In this document: piece after piece, positions 34,880-43,024 of the stretch
Position numbering within the stretch: the first letter of the stretch is position 1
How the letters are laid out: every line of letters begins with the position of its first letter
Source: Pseudomonadota bacterium
Lineage (GTDB): Bacteria; Pseudomonadota; Alphaproteobacteria; Rhizobiales; Beijerinckiaceae
Direction: 5' to 3'
DNA length: 64,000 nucleotides
Assembly (NCBI GenBank): GCA_023450615.1
Contig: JAEXGT010000032.1
Coordinates: forward strand, 27,626 to 91,625
Position numbers and translations under genes: made by a program
Notes under the pieces: model-generated
Told to the model about the DNA's origin: nothing
Databases searched by the model: none
Seen by the model: only the letters and a program-made list of their open reading frames with translations

Positions 34880-35584
34880 TCAACCGAGCGGCGATCGGTC
34901 GAGGCTGACCTTGGGCGAGGGATGGATCTGATCTTCGATGTGCTTGAGCGTCATCTGGTAATGCTCGACAAGCCGCGCGACGGCCAGATCCACCTTGCGA
35001 TCGAGCACGGCTTCCATAAGGCCCCGGTGCTCTTCCAGCGTGTTCCGATAGCGCTTCGATGAAGCCACGGAAATGAAGCGGTATCTCTGCGCCTGATCCA
35101 TCAGGTCCTTGCAGATCCCGATCAGAATCGAGGAGCCGCAGGATGCGATCAGTGCAAGATGGAATGCGCGGTGGCGTTCCTCCCATGCAGGGTTGGTGCT
35201 CGCATCATCCTCGGAGAGTTTCCATGGCGTGCGCGAGAAATGATGGAAGCATACGACGATGCCCTCCTCCCAGGCCTGATCGCCGTTCTTGATGGATTCC
35301 TCGAGAGCCTTGCCCTCGAGCCAGCACCGGGTCTTCACCAGTTCGCGCCAGCCCTCGATGCTGACCGGCGGCACGAAGAAGCCGCGCTGGTCCTTCCGTT
35401 CGACCAAGCCTTCGGACGAAAGACGGTTGAGAGCTTCTCGCACCGGATTGAGGCCGGCTCCGTAGCGATCGGAAACGAAGTCGATCAGGAGCTTCTGCCC
35501 CGGCCGCAATTCGCCGTTCAAAATGTCCTGACGAAGCCTCTCGTAGACCGAGGTTGCCGCAGTTATTTTTTCAATCTTGTTCAT
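34880..35584 (-). CDS. GntR-family transcriptional regulator, FCD subfamily
   Basis: A 234-residue regulator with the winged helix at about residues 10-75 (ILNGELRPGQKLLIDFVSDR, then LNPVREALNRLSSEGLVERK) and an FCD ligand domain containing likely metal-binding histidines (EERHRAFHLALIASCGS, then LEEHRGLMEAVLDRKVD). It lies between the NitT/TauT-type transporter and the hydrolase/dehydrogenase genes, all on the minus strand. It probably controls this cluster through the repeated ATGTAT sites upstream of the transporter. Confidence 0.9.
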   Translation of the reverse strand: MNKIEKITAATSVYERLRQDILNGELRPGQKLLIDFVSDRYGAGLNPVREALNRLSSEGLVERKDQRGFFVPPVSIEGWRELVKTRCWLEGKALEESIKNGDQAWEEGIVVCFHHFSRTPWKLSEDDASTNPAWEERHRAFHLALIASCGSSILIGICKDLMDQAQRYRFISVASSKRYRNTLEEHRGLMEAVLDRKVDLAVARLVEHYQMTLKHIEDQIHPSPKVSLDRSPLG

Positions 35585-35665
35585 GACGCAACCCGCGCAG
35601 TTTTGGTTCGGAGCGCAATGTCCCGGCGGAGGACGAAGGTCAAGCGCCGGGACATGGGAGCCGCC

Positions 35666-36529
35666 TTATTGCGCAAGTGTCTCCTCTGTAACGCTCTCCT
35701 TGTGCCAGAACACGAACCGGCGCTGGACCCAGGCCACGACCCAGAATGTCGCGAGCCCAAGGAGGCTTAGATAGATGATCAGCGAGAACACGCGCGGCGT
35801 ATTGAGTTGGGCCGCCGCCACGCGGATCAGTTCGCCGAAGCCCTTGCCGCCGCCCAGGAACTCGCCCACCACAGCGCCGACGACCACCAGCACCGCAGCG
35901 TTCTTCAGACCCGAGAAGAAGTGAGGCATGCCGATGGGAAGCTTCAGTTGCACCAGCGTCTGCCAGCGGCTTGCTCCCATCGTCTTGAACAGCATGCGCG
36001 CATTGTGGTCGGCGGCATGCAGTCCCGCCGCCGTTCCGACGATGACCGGGAAGAACGCGATGAAGGCCGCGAGCGCCACCTTCGATGCAATGCCAAAGCC
36101 CAGCCAGGAGACGAAGAGAGGCGCAAACGCCACCTTCGGCATCGTATTGATGGCCACCAGATAAGGCATGACGGCCTTTTCGCCGAAAGCGGTTTCACCG
36201 ACCAGAACACCGAGTCCGAACCCGAGCACGACGGCGATGACGAAGCCAAGGAGCACCTCCTGCGTCGTGATCCACAGAGCCATGAGCATGTAATCGCCCG
36301 TCAGCAGATTTTTGCCCACGACGAACAGATCCTCGATGGTCTCAAGCGGCGACGGAAGAATGATCGGGGAAATCAGCTCGATGAGATAGACAATCTGCCA
36401 CACGAGCAGGAAGCCGAGCATCAGGGCCAGCATCGACACCCAACGCGGGACCTTGTCGATCCAGGAGACGTGTTCCGTCCAAACGGTCTGTTCGGGAACG
36501 CCGGAAGCGAGAACTTGTGCTTGGGTCAT
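35666..36529 (-). CDS. ABC transporter permease (SsuC/TauC/NitT type)
   Basis: A 287-residue inner-membrane permease. It has an N-terminal cytoplasmic tail, a first helix VSMLALMLGFLLVWQIVYLI, and the family blocks PYLVAINTMPKVAFAPLFVS and FKTMGASRWQTLVQLKLPIG (the ATPase-contact loop). Its start overlaps the ATPase stop by 4 bp. With the ATPase and binding protein upstream it forms an importer for a small anion or heterocycle such as a sulfonate, nitrate or pyrimidine precursor. Confidence 0.92.
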   Translation of the reverse strand: MTQAQVLASGVPEQTVWTEHVSWIDKVPRWVSMLALMLGFLLVWQIVYLIELISPIILPSPLETIEDLFVVGKNLLTGDYMLMALWITTQEVLLGFVIAVVLGFGLGVLVGETAFGEKAVMPYLVAINTMPKVAFAPLFVSWLGFGIASKVALAAFIAFFPVIVGTAAGLHAADHNARMLFKTMGASRWQTLVQLKLPIGMPHFFSGLKNAAVLVVVGAVVGEFLGGGKGFGELIRVAAAQLNTPRVFSLIIYLSLLGLATFWVVAWVQRRFVFWHKESVTEETLAQ

Positions 36530-37344
36530 TGAAACGCTCCTTTGTCGAGATGACTGCGGATGCGGTGGACAAGCGCCCCGAAGCGCGGATCGGTCATCAT
36601 GTCCAGGGTTCTGGGCCTGGGCAGGTCGACCGTGATGGCTTCGACGAAACGCCCCGGCCGCGGCGACATGACATACACCACGTCGGAGAGAATCACGGCT
36701 TCGGGGATCGAGTGGGTGACAAGGAAGGATGTCGCGTTGCGCTCCAGGCAGATCCGCTGCAACTCCATGTTCATGAAGTCGCGGCTCAACTCGTCGAGCG
36801 CGCTGAACGGCTCGTCGAGCAGCAGGACCGCGGGCTCCGTAATCAGCATTCGGCAGATCGCCGCGCGCTGCGCCATGCCGCCGGACAACTCGCTCGGATA
36901 CACATTCTCGAAGCCTTTGAGGCCGACGAGATCAAGAAGCTGAAGCGCCTGATCGTACTTGGCCCGGGCCGCCGCCTTGCCGTCGCGGATCTCGATGGGG
37001 AGCACGATATTCTCGAGAGTCGTACGCCAGGGAAACAGGGTGGCCTGCTGAAACATCATGCCGATATCCCGGCGCGGCCCCATCACCGGCTTGCCTTCGA
37101 GAACGACGCTTCCCGATGACGGCGGCTGCAAGCCCGCCATGATCTTGAGCAGAGTGGATTTCCCGCACCCGCTCGGTCCGATGATTGATGAGAAGGTGCC
37201 TTGCCGCAGCACCAAATCGACCTTGTCGAGAGCCTGCACATTGCGTCTGGCGAAAGTCTTGCTCACGCCTTGCAGTTCATACACCGGTCGGCCCATGAGG
37301 CCGACCGGAGCTACATTCTGTCCTGTCATCGAAACAACCGCCAT
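36526..37344 (-). CDS. ABC transporter ATP-binding protein (SsuB/TauB type)
   Basis: About 272 residues from the ATG at 37344, which overlaps the stop of the binding-protein gene (TGATG). A longer frame to 37461 lies within that gene and is rejected. Walker A is GPSGCGKSTLLKIMAGLQPP, the signature is LSGGMAQRAAICRMLITEPA, Walker B is LLLDEPFSALDEL and the switch is LVTHSIPEAVILSDVVYVMS. The DEPFSALDEL form is typical of the nitrate/taurine subfamily. Confidence 0.93.
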   Translation of the reverse strand: MAVVSMTGQNVAPVGLMGRPVYELQGVSKTFARRNVQALDKVDLVLRQGTFSSIIGPSGCGKSTLLKIMAGLQPPSSGSVVLEGKPVMGPRRDIGMMFQQATLFPWRTTLENIVLPIEIRDGKAAARAKYDQALQLLDLVGLKGFENVYPSELSGGMAQRAAICRMLITEPAVLLLDEPFSALDELSRDFMNMELQRICLERNATSFLVTHSIPEAVILSDVVYVMSPRPGRFVEAITVDLPRPRTLDMMTDPRFGALVHRIRSHLDKGAFQ

Positions 37345-38366
37345 CACTTCGCGCCCTTGTTCCAAGCCTCGACGAACTGGTTGGTGTAGGCTGCTTTCAG
37401 ATCCGGAAGCGGAGATTTGATAACGCCCGATTCCACGGCGCTCTTGTGCCAGAGTTCCCAATGCTCCGGCGGCTGGTAGCCCCAGCCCTTCGACATGTCG
37501 AACGGCGTGATCCGCTCTTTCACCTGCTCGAACAAGGCGGCCGACAGTTTGGTGTCCTCACCCTCCTGCGGATTTCCGGCCTTCGTATGCTGCAGCACCT
37601 TTTCCTTGTTCTCAGGCTTCAGCCCGAATTCCGTCGCCTGCACGAGAACACGGCCGAACTTTTCGACGGCCTGCGGATTCTGATCGATGAAGGACTTCAT
37701 CGCCGCGTAGCCGTTGCCGAAGTAGCTCAGATATTGCTCCGGCGTGATTTCCCGCAGCGCGATCCCTCGCGTCTGCATGATGGCCGCGTCGCTGACGGCT
37801 GCGGCATAAGCCTTGATGTCACCGCGCAGGAATGCTGCTGCGGCAAGGCCGCCGTCGCCCACCGGCAAGAACGTGAAGTCCTTGCCCTCCTGCATCTTCA
37901 GATCGTTCAGAATGGCGCGCGTGAAGCCGACCTCGGCGCCATCGGCCGTGCCGACGCCGATGACAGTGCCCTTGAGATCAGCCGGCGATTTGATTGCGGA
38001 CTTTTCGGGAGCAACGACGCCGAAGACCGACTTTGCAAAGTGGTTGTAGATGAAGACCACATCGACGCCGCGGGCGCGCGCTGCCAGAACCGGAGCCGGA
38101 CCCGGCTGCCCGATCTGCGCCTGACCGGCGGACATGGCCTGAAGGACCTGCGAAGAGCCGTCCACGGCCTCGACCTTCACATCGAGCCCTTCCTTCTCGA
38201 ACATCTTCTCGCCAAGCGCCACATAAAGCGGGAAGTTGTTCACGGCCGACGGATTTGGGAGAACCACGGTTATCTTCGTGGGCGCGGTCTGCGCTCCGGC
38301 AACGCTCATGGCCCAGGGAGCCAGGGCAAGCGTGATCGCTAATCCAAGAGTCTTGCTCATCTTCAT
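37344..38366 (-). CDS. ABC transporter substrate-binding protein (NMT1/SsuA-like)
   Basis: A 340-residue periplasmic protein with a signal peptide ending around AGAQT (residue 26). Family blocks are VALGEKMFEKEGLDVKVEAV, QVLQAMSAGQAQIGQPGPAP and DLKGTVIGVGTADGAEVGFT. NMT1-type proteins bind pyrimidine precursors, sulfonates, nitrate or aromatic acids. The nearby FAH-fold hydrolases favour a carboxylic or aromatic acid. It is the first gene of the leftward operon, behind a 352-bp AT-rich control region. Confidence 0.9.
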   Translation of the reverse strand: MKMSKTLGLAITLALAPWAMSVAGAQTAPTKITVVLPNPSAVNNFPLYVALGEKMFEKEGLDVKVEAVDGSSQVLQAMSAGQAQIGQPGPAPVLAARARGVDVVFIYNHFAKSVFGVVAPEKSAIKSPADLKGTVIGVGTADGAEVGFTRAILNDLKMQEGKDFTFLPVGDGGLAAAAFLRGDIKAYAAAVSDAAIMQTRGIALREITPEQYLSYFGNGYAAMKSFIDQNPQAVEKFGRVLVQATEFGLKPENKEKVLQHTKAGNPQEGEDTKLSAALFEQVKERITPFDMSKGWGYQPPEHWELWHKSAVESGVIKSPLPDLKAAYTNQFVEAWNKGAK

Positions 38367-38718
38367 CGACGTTTCCTCTCCTGCATTCTGCGCTCTTTGG
38401 CGCTCCGCTTTTTCCGTGCGGCAAGACGATGATGTATGCAGAGGTTGGGAATGTCAAAAAATGTATGATCCATTTCTATAAATAAATGAGCGCGTATACA
38501 TCACATTTATTTTGCATAGCACAATTTCATTCCAATAATCCTATACAAAACGATTGTGCACCGCAGTAAAAAGACTGACTATCGCCAGCAACCTAGTGAC
38601 ATTACTATACGAAAGAACAACTCGCTTACGGCTCAAAATATACATTTTATAGCCCTCAGCCGGAAAATCGGTGACGTCATAAGCACCTCGCATGCAGGTG
38701 CGCTTTAGGAGGATCGTG
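38367..38718. promoter_or_regulatory. AT-rich divergent promoter region with repeated ATGTAT motifs
   Basis: This 352-bp gene-free stretch is clearly richer in A+T than the surroundings and separates the leftward transporter operon from the rightward FAH-fold gene. GATGTATGCA is at 38431-38440, ATGTATGATC at 38461-38470, and GTATACATCA, the inverted form, at 38494-38503. Looser CTATAC motifs are at 38541 and 38605. ATGTATACAT-like palindromes are common targets of FCD-type GntR regulators, so these are candidate sites for the regulator at 34880-35584. Confidence 0.45.
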
Positions 38719-39420
38719 ATGGACGGAAGTTCTTTTGTGATAGCGCCGCCTGCCCGCGCTTTTTTGCCCGTCTCGGGAACAGGCCAGACATTCCCTGTCC
38801 GGAGGATCTACTGCGTCGGCCGGAATTACGTCGCGCATGTCCGCGAAATGGGCGGCGACGAATCCCGGGATCCTCCGATCTTCTTCCAGAAGCCGGCCGA
38901 CAGCATCGTTCAGAGCGGGGAGATGATCCCCTACCCGCCCATGACGAGCAACTACCACTACGAGCTGGAATTGGTCGTCGCGATCAAAAAAGGCGGTCGA
39001 GACATTCCGGTCGCCGATGCGCTCGACCATATCTACGGCTATGGCATCGGCCTCGACATGACGCGCCGCGACCTCCAGATGGACCTCGGCAAGAGCGGCC
39101 TGCCCTGGGAGGCCGGCAAGGCTTTTGACAATTCATGCCCTTGCGGGCCCATCCATCCGGTCGAGCAGGTCGGCCACATCTCGGAAGGCTCCATCCGGCT
39201 CACGGTCGATGGCGAGATAAAGCAGGACTCGGACCTTGGCCTGATGATCTGGAAGGTGCCCGAAATTATCGCGAACCTCTCCAGATACTTCATGCTGCAG
39301 CCCGGCGACGTCATCCTGACAGGAACGCCCGCGGGCGTCGGAGCCGTCCTGCCGGGAAATAAGCTCGTGGGCACGATCGACAAGCTTGGAACTCTGGAAG
39401 TGCAGATCGGCACCCCATAA
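38719..39420 (+). CDS. FAH-family hydrolase, fumarylpyruvate hydrolase-like
   Basis: About 233 residues from the ATG at 38719, with AGGAGG seven bases upstream; the start at 38692 is rejected. It begins MDGSSFVIAPPARAFLPVSG and has RIYCVGRNYVAHVREMGGDE, PPIFFQKPADSIV, HYELELVVAIKKGGRDI and MLQPGDVILTGTPAGVGAVL. This short FAH form resembles fumarylpyruvate hydrolases of gentisate pathways. It is divergent from the transporter operon across the shared control region, so both probably respond to the same regulator. Confidence 0.9.
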   Translation: MDGSSFVIAPPARAFLPVSGTGQTFPVRRIYCVGRNYVAHVREMGGDESRDPPIFFQKPADSIVQSGEMIPYPPMTSNYHYELELVVAIKKGGRDIPVADALDHIYGYGIGLDMTRRDLQMDLGKSGLPWEAGKAFDNSCPCGPIHPVEQVGHISEGSIRLTVDGEIKQDSDLGLMIWKVPEIIANLSRYFMLQPGDVILTGTPAGVGAVLPGNKLVGTIDKLGTLEVQIGTP

Positions 39421-39445
39421 AGGTCCTCGCCCAATCGGCGCCGCA

Positions 39446-39471
39446 GGGTTGGAGGCACGAGTCTCCAACCC
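39446..39471 (+). terminator. Hairpin downstream of FAH-family gene
   Basis: GGGTTGGAG (39446-39454) and CTCCAACCC (39463-39471) pair perfectly around an eight-base loop, starting 25 bp after the stop codon. The downstream sequence GTACTAGCC has no T-run, so intrinsic termination may be weak. Confidence 0.5.
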
Positions 39472-39689
39472 GTACTAGCCAAGCAGTCTCGATCTTCGCC
39501 ATTGACCACAATCTGCCGGTCATCCAACCTTGGCTGCAACAGCAACTGGCTGCGGGAGAATGCCTCTCGGTCTTCGGTGGGAAGCCACCGTGAGCAGCAG
39601 TTAACTTCATCACAAAGCAACGCTTCCCGCTTGCAAGCTCCGCAGTCAGTTCAACCTCCGGAACTTGACGCTATGGCCTGTGTCCTGCA

Positions 39690-39703
39690 CGTAATGCATT
39701 ACG
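39690..39703. promoter_or_regulatory. Perfect 14-bp palindrome CGTAATGCATTACG
   Basis: An exact palindrome about 55 bp upstream of the lipoprotein hydrolase start. The same CGTAATG/CATTACG half-sites occur in the long inverted repeat at 48757-48795. It may be an operator; the regulator is unknown. Confidence 0.4.
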
Positions 39704-39757
39704 GCTGGCGCATGCCTTACAGCCCTGCAACGTTGCATGTCTTGTGGAGAGAACCCG

Positions 39758-40999
39758 GTGCACGGAAGAGCCCATAGCATCCGCTGGCTCGGCATCATTG
39801 CCGTCACCCTTGGCCTGACTGCGTGCTCGACGCTCCAGGGCGTTCTCGCTCCCGTGGAGACGCCCGCTCCGGGCACGAGCCGGGTCGATATGCTTGTTGC
39901 AACGACGCGCCAGCCTACGGATCCGGCGGAAATGTTTTCCGGCGACCGGGGCACGTCCATTTCGCTCGCCAATATCACGGTTTCAATTCCGCCGGAACAT
40001 GTCCGGAAAGTCGGAGAGATCCAGTGGCCGCGAAGCATCCCAGGGAATCCGCAAACCGACTTCGTAACCCTGAAGGCTGACATCATCAGCCGGGAGCAGG
40101 CTCTCCGCTGGCTCAACCGCTCGGCGAAGGAAACGCCCAAGCGGCGCGTTCTCGTCTTCATCCATGGCTTCAACAACCGCTTTGAGGATGCGGTTTTCCG
40201 CTTTGCTCAGATCGTTCACGACTCGCATGCGCCTGTCGTGCCGGTGCTGTTCACATGGCCCTCTCGCGGCAGCATCCTGAGTTACGGCTACGACCGAGAA
40301 AGCAGCACATGGTCGCGCAATGCATTGGAAGACATGCTGCGCTCCTTGGCCCGCGATCCCGCTGTTGGAGAGATCTCCATCCTCGCCCACTCGATGGGCA
40401 ATGTCGTGGCGCTCGAAGCGTTGCGCCAGATGGCTATCCGCGATGGGCGGGTCGCTCCCAAGATCCGCAACGTCCTTCTCGCCGCGCCTGATGTCGATGT
40501 CGACATCGCCCGCGAGGCCGTCGCAACGATGGGCCCCAATCGCCCGAGCCTCACATTGTTTGTTTCACAGGATGATCGCGCTCTGGCGTTATCGAGACGC
40601 GTCTGGGGCGATGCCGTCAGGTTGGGCGCTATCAATCCGGATCAGGAGCCGTATCGGACCGATCTGGCTCGAGCCAATATTTCAGTCATCAATCTCACTC
40701 AGCTTCGGTCAGGCGACGATCTGAATCACAGCAAATTCGCAGAAAGTCCCGAGGTCGTTCAGATCATCGGCAGACAGCTTGCCGGAGGTCAGGTTCTCAC
40801 GGATTCGCGGGTGGGTGTCGGTGACGTCATCGTCGGAGCCGCCACAGGCGCCGCCTCCTCGATCGGTCAGGCCGCGGGTGTCGCCGTTTCCGCCCCATTC
40901 GCCATCGTCGATCCGAGAACACGGGAAAACTTCGGCGAGCATGTCCAGCAGCTCGGACGCGACCTGCCGATGATCGTGCCGGGCAATGGCGGACTCTAA
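39758..40999 (+). CDS. Lipoprotein alpha/beta hydrolase (DUF900 family)
   Basis: About 413 residues from GTG 39758, with GGAGAG upstream; an ATG at 39737 is in frame but overlaps that site. The N-terminus is a lipoprotein signal: IAVTLGLTAC with the lipobox cysteine, then STLQG. The DUF900 hydrolase domain has the oxyanion region VLVFIHGFNNRFEDAVFRFA and the nucleophile elbow ISILAHSMGNVVALEALRQM (GxSxG-like). The catalytic acid is likely in LAAPDVDVD. The substrate is unknown; it is anchored in the envelope. A Gly/Ala-rich tail (GVGDVIVGAATGAASSIGQA) follows the catalytic domain. Confidence 0.88.
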   Translation: MHGRAHSIRWLGIIAVTLGLTACSTLQGVLAPVETPAPGTSRVDMLVATTRQPTDPAEMFSGDRGTSISLANITVSIPPEHVRKVGEIQWPRSIPGNPQTDFVTLKADIISREQALRWLNRSAKETPKRRVLVFIHGFNNRFEDAVFRFAQIVHDSHAPVVPVLFTWPSRGSILSYGYDRESSTWSRNALEDMLRSLARDPAVGEISILAHSMGNVVALEALRQMAIRDGRVAPKIRNVLLAAPDVDVDIAREAVATMGPNRPSLTLFVSQDDRALALSRRVWGDAVRLGAINPDQEPYRTDLARANISVINLTQLRSGDDLNHSKFAESPEVVQIIGRQLAGGQVLTDSRVGVGDVIVGAATGAASSIGQAAGVAVSAPFAIVDPRTRENFGEHVQQLGRDLPMIVPGNGGL

Positions 41000-41094
41000 C
41001 GAAGCCTGTAAAATCAGGTGTAAAACGGCACAGGCCGTCATGCGGCGGAGCCGCTCGGCCTGAGATCAACTTCTTGATTTTTTAGCGGAAGATT

Positions 41095-41170
<76 letters not shown>

Positions 41171-41269
41171 GTCGCCGAAGCGAATTCAGCGGCGCGGTTT
41201 CCGCTGAAGAGGCCGTGCGTGTAACAAACCGTACGGCCCCTGTCTAGCCCATTTGGAGAGGTTTTTTCC

Positions 41270-42127
41270 TTAAGCTGCGGATTTCGATTTCGCGCGGTGA
41301 TAGCTGCCGTCACCTTGTGTCAAAACCCGGTCCTCCGGCTGGATCGCGCCGGGCTCGATTTCCCCCTGCCCCTCCAACTCCTTCCACAAAGGAATCAGCC
41401 GATCGATATCGAGACTCGGCCAAGCCTCCACGCCATCGAGCACGAAATAGGTCTCCTGATAATCGTCGATCCGGTAGATGGTGCGCATGACGCGGCCGAG
41501 ATCGAAGGCGACCCGGTTGGGCGACGGGCTCTCGAGCGCGAAGATCGTCTCGCCGGGCGAGGAGGCGATGCCCGCGCCGACGATGCGCAGCCCTTCCGGC
41601 GTCTGGGCGAGGCTGAACTCCACCGTGTACCAATAGAGCCGCGCCAGGTACTTCAGCGCCCCGTGCTCGGCGGCGACAAGCCCGGCCTTGCCGTAGGATT
41701 CGAGATAATCCGCGTAGATCGGCTGCATGATCAGAGGCACATGGCCAAATACGTCGTGGAAGATGTCCGGCTCCTCGATATAGTCGAGCTGCTCGGGCTT
41801 GCGGACCCAGAAGCCTGCCGGGAACTGGCGGTTCGCCAGCATGCGGAAGAAGGCGAGGTCCGGGATGAGCCCCGGCACCGCCACCACCTCCCAGCCGGTC
41901 GCGGCCTTGAGGCGCTGGTTCATGACCCGGAAATCGGGGATGCCTTCCTCGCCGATCCCAAGGCGGTCGAGACCTTCCAGAAACTGATCGGCGACACGGC
42001 CCTTGAGGATCTCCCGCTGGCGCTTGGCGAGCGTCCTCCAGGTCTCGTGGTCGGTTTCCGTGTAGTTCTCGAAACCCTGATCGCGCATGTAATCGCGCGG
42101 ATCGTCGCTGCCGGTGGCGGTGTTCAT
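41270..42127 (-). CDS. phhA: Phenylalanine 4-monooxygenase
   Basis: A 285-residue non-haem iron aromatic amino-acid hydroxylase of the short bacterial type. It has the iron-binding motif PDIFHDVFGHVPLIMQPIYA, with the two histidines, and the downstream glutamate in ARLYWYTVEFSLAQTPEGL. It converts phenylalanine to tyrosine using a tetrahydropterin cofactor and O2, feeding tyrosine catabolism. It is divergent from an Lrp-type regulator, the usual arrangement for phenylalanine-responsive control. No regulatory domain is present, as expected for bacteria. Confidence 0.96.
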   Translation of the reverse strand: MNTATGSDDPRDYMRDQGFENYTETDHETWRTLAKRQREILKGRVADQFLEGLDRLGIGEEGIPDFRVMNQRLKAATGWEVVAVPGLIPDLAFFRMLANRQFPAGFWVRKPEQLDYIEEPDIFHDVFGHVPLIMQPIYADYLESYGKAGLVAAEHGALKYLARLYWYTVEFSLAQTPEGLRIVGAGIASSPGETIFALESPSPNRVAFDLGRVMRTIYRIDDYQETYFVLDGVEAWPSLDIDRLIPLWKELEGQGEIEPGAIQPEDRVLTQGDGSYHRAKSKSAA

Positions 42128-42174
42128 GGCGTTTCCTCCGTCAATTATTGTGACGTTAGGATAGCACCCACATC

Positions 42175-42222
42175 AGGTCATTTTCCGCCGGATGTGACCT
42201 GGATAATGACCGGCCCGGTCAT
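42175..42222. promoter_or_regulatory. Lrp/AsnC operator region with two inverted repeats
   Basis: Between phhA and the divergent Lrp gene are AGGTCA-N14-TGACCT (42175-42200) and the exact palindrome ATGACCGG-C-CCGGTCAT (42206-42222). Two nearby dyads of related half-site (GGTCA/TGACC) fit cooperative binding by an Lrp-family protein. Confidence 0.6.
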
Positions 42223-42257
42223 AAAATGACTTCAAGGCCGCAATCCTTGAGGTTCTC

Positions 42258-42731
42258 ATGAAGCGCCACCTCTCACCCTCCGACCGCCGCATCCTGCGCG
42301 CCATCCAGGGGGATGGGCGCATCCCCAATTCGGCTCTTGCCGAAAAGGTCGGCCTCGCCGCCTCCCCCTGCCTGAGACGCCTCAAGGCTCTGGAGGAGGA
42401 CGGCGTCATCGAGGGCTACCGGGCGCTCGTGAACCGGAAGGCCTTAGGGTTCGAGGTAGAGGCCTTCGTGTTCATCAAGCTGGAGCAATCCGAGCCCGGC
42501 TGGCGCACACGGCTCGTGGACCGGCTGAAAGGCTATGAGGAGGTCATCGCCTGCCATGCGCTCGCCGGCGAGGTGGACATCATCGTCCATGCAGTGGCGC
42601 GGGACATCGAGAGCTTCGGCGAGTTCACCATGAACCGCCTCCTCACCCTCCCCGGCGTCGCCGACGTGCGCTCCAGTTTCGTGCTCTCGACGATCAAGCC
42701 GCAAAGTCCGGTTCCGGTGCCGGAGCCTTGA
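42258..42731 (+). CDS. Lrp/AsnC-family transcriptional regulator
   Basis: A 157-residue regulator. The N-terminal helix-turn-helix spans about residues 5-60 (RILRAIQGDGRIPNSALAEK, then GLAASPCLRRLKALEEDGVI). The C-terminal RAM ligand-binding domain has ACHALAGEVDIIVHAVARDI. It is divergent from phhA and probably activates it in response to phenylalanine. It shares its 3' end with a small gene that overlaps its stop by 4 bp. Confidence 0.93.
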   Translation: MKRHLSPSDRRILRAIQGDGRIPNSALAEKVGLAASPCLRRLKALEEDGVIEGYRALVNRKALGFEVEAFVFIKLEQSEPGWRTRLVDRLKGYEEVIACHALAGEVDIIVHAVARDIESFGEFTMNRLLTLPGVADVRSSFVLSTIKPQSPVPVPEP

Positions 42732-42991
42732 AACAAGATACAGAAGCAATGCACGATACGGCGGACGAAAGCGAAAGACATCGCGCCATGTTCGATGAAG
42801 ACAACGAGAAGCGCTTTCCCAGGATCACGCTGTGGCAATTCCTGAAGGGCGCTTTTGGAAAGCTGTTACTGCTAGGAGGCTGGATTGCCGAGTTCTACAT
42901 GATCGGGTGGCTTGTCGATCGGCTTACTCCCAGGCGCTCCGATAACATCTCTCCACCCGACGCCCGTATCGACAACAAGGACCCCAAATGA
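42728..42991 (+). CDS. Small predicted membrane protein
   Basis: Up to 87 residues from TTG 42728, overlapping the regulator stop by 4 bp; a later ATG at 42749 (MHDTADESERHRAMFDEDNE) is a plausible alternative. A single hydrophobic segment, FGKLLLLGGWIAEFYMIGWL, lies near the middle. The ends are charged. I do not recognise the family. It is followed directly by a strong terminator, which supports it being a real last gene of the transcript. Confidence 0.55.
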   Translation: MKQDTEAMHDTADESERHRAMFDEDNEKRFPRITLWQFLKGAFGKLLLLGGWIAEFYMIGWLVDRLTPRRSDNISPPDARIDNKDPK

Positions 42992-42994
42992 AAA

Positions 42995-43013
42995 GGGCCC
43001 GCTCAGCGGGCCC
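42995..43013. terminator. Bidirectional rho-independent terminator
   Basis: GGGCCCGC-TCA-GCGGGCCC, flanked by AAAA on the left and TTCTTT on the right. It ends the rightward Lrp/small-membrane-protein transcript and, on the minus strand, could end leuA. Confidence 0.85.
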
Positions 43014-43024
43014 TTCTTTGGTTA

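Larger units (their letters stand above)
39421..39757. other. Gene-free stretch with two dyads
   Basis: About 337 bp without a supportable gene. It holds a perfect hairpin behind the FAH gene (39446-39471) and an exact 14-bp palindrome (39690-39703) ahead of the lipoprotein hydrolase gene. Nothing else stands out. Confidence 0.5.

Noticed and set aside
38367..38718. TPP riboswitch upstream of the NMT1-type binding protein
   Set aside because: The family name suggests thiamine precursor uptake, but no THI-box core (CTGAGA and partner) is visible, and the surrounding enzymes do not fit thiamine metabolism.
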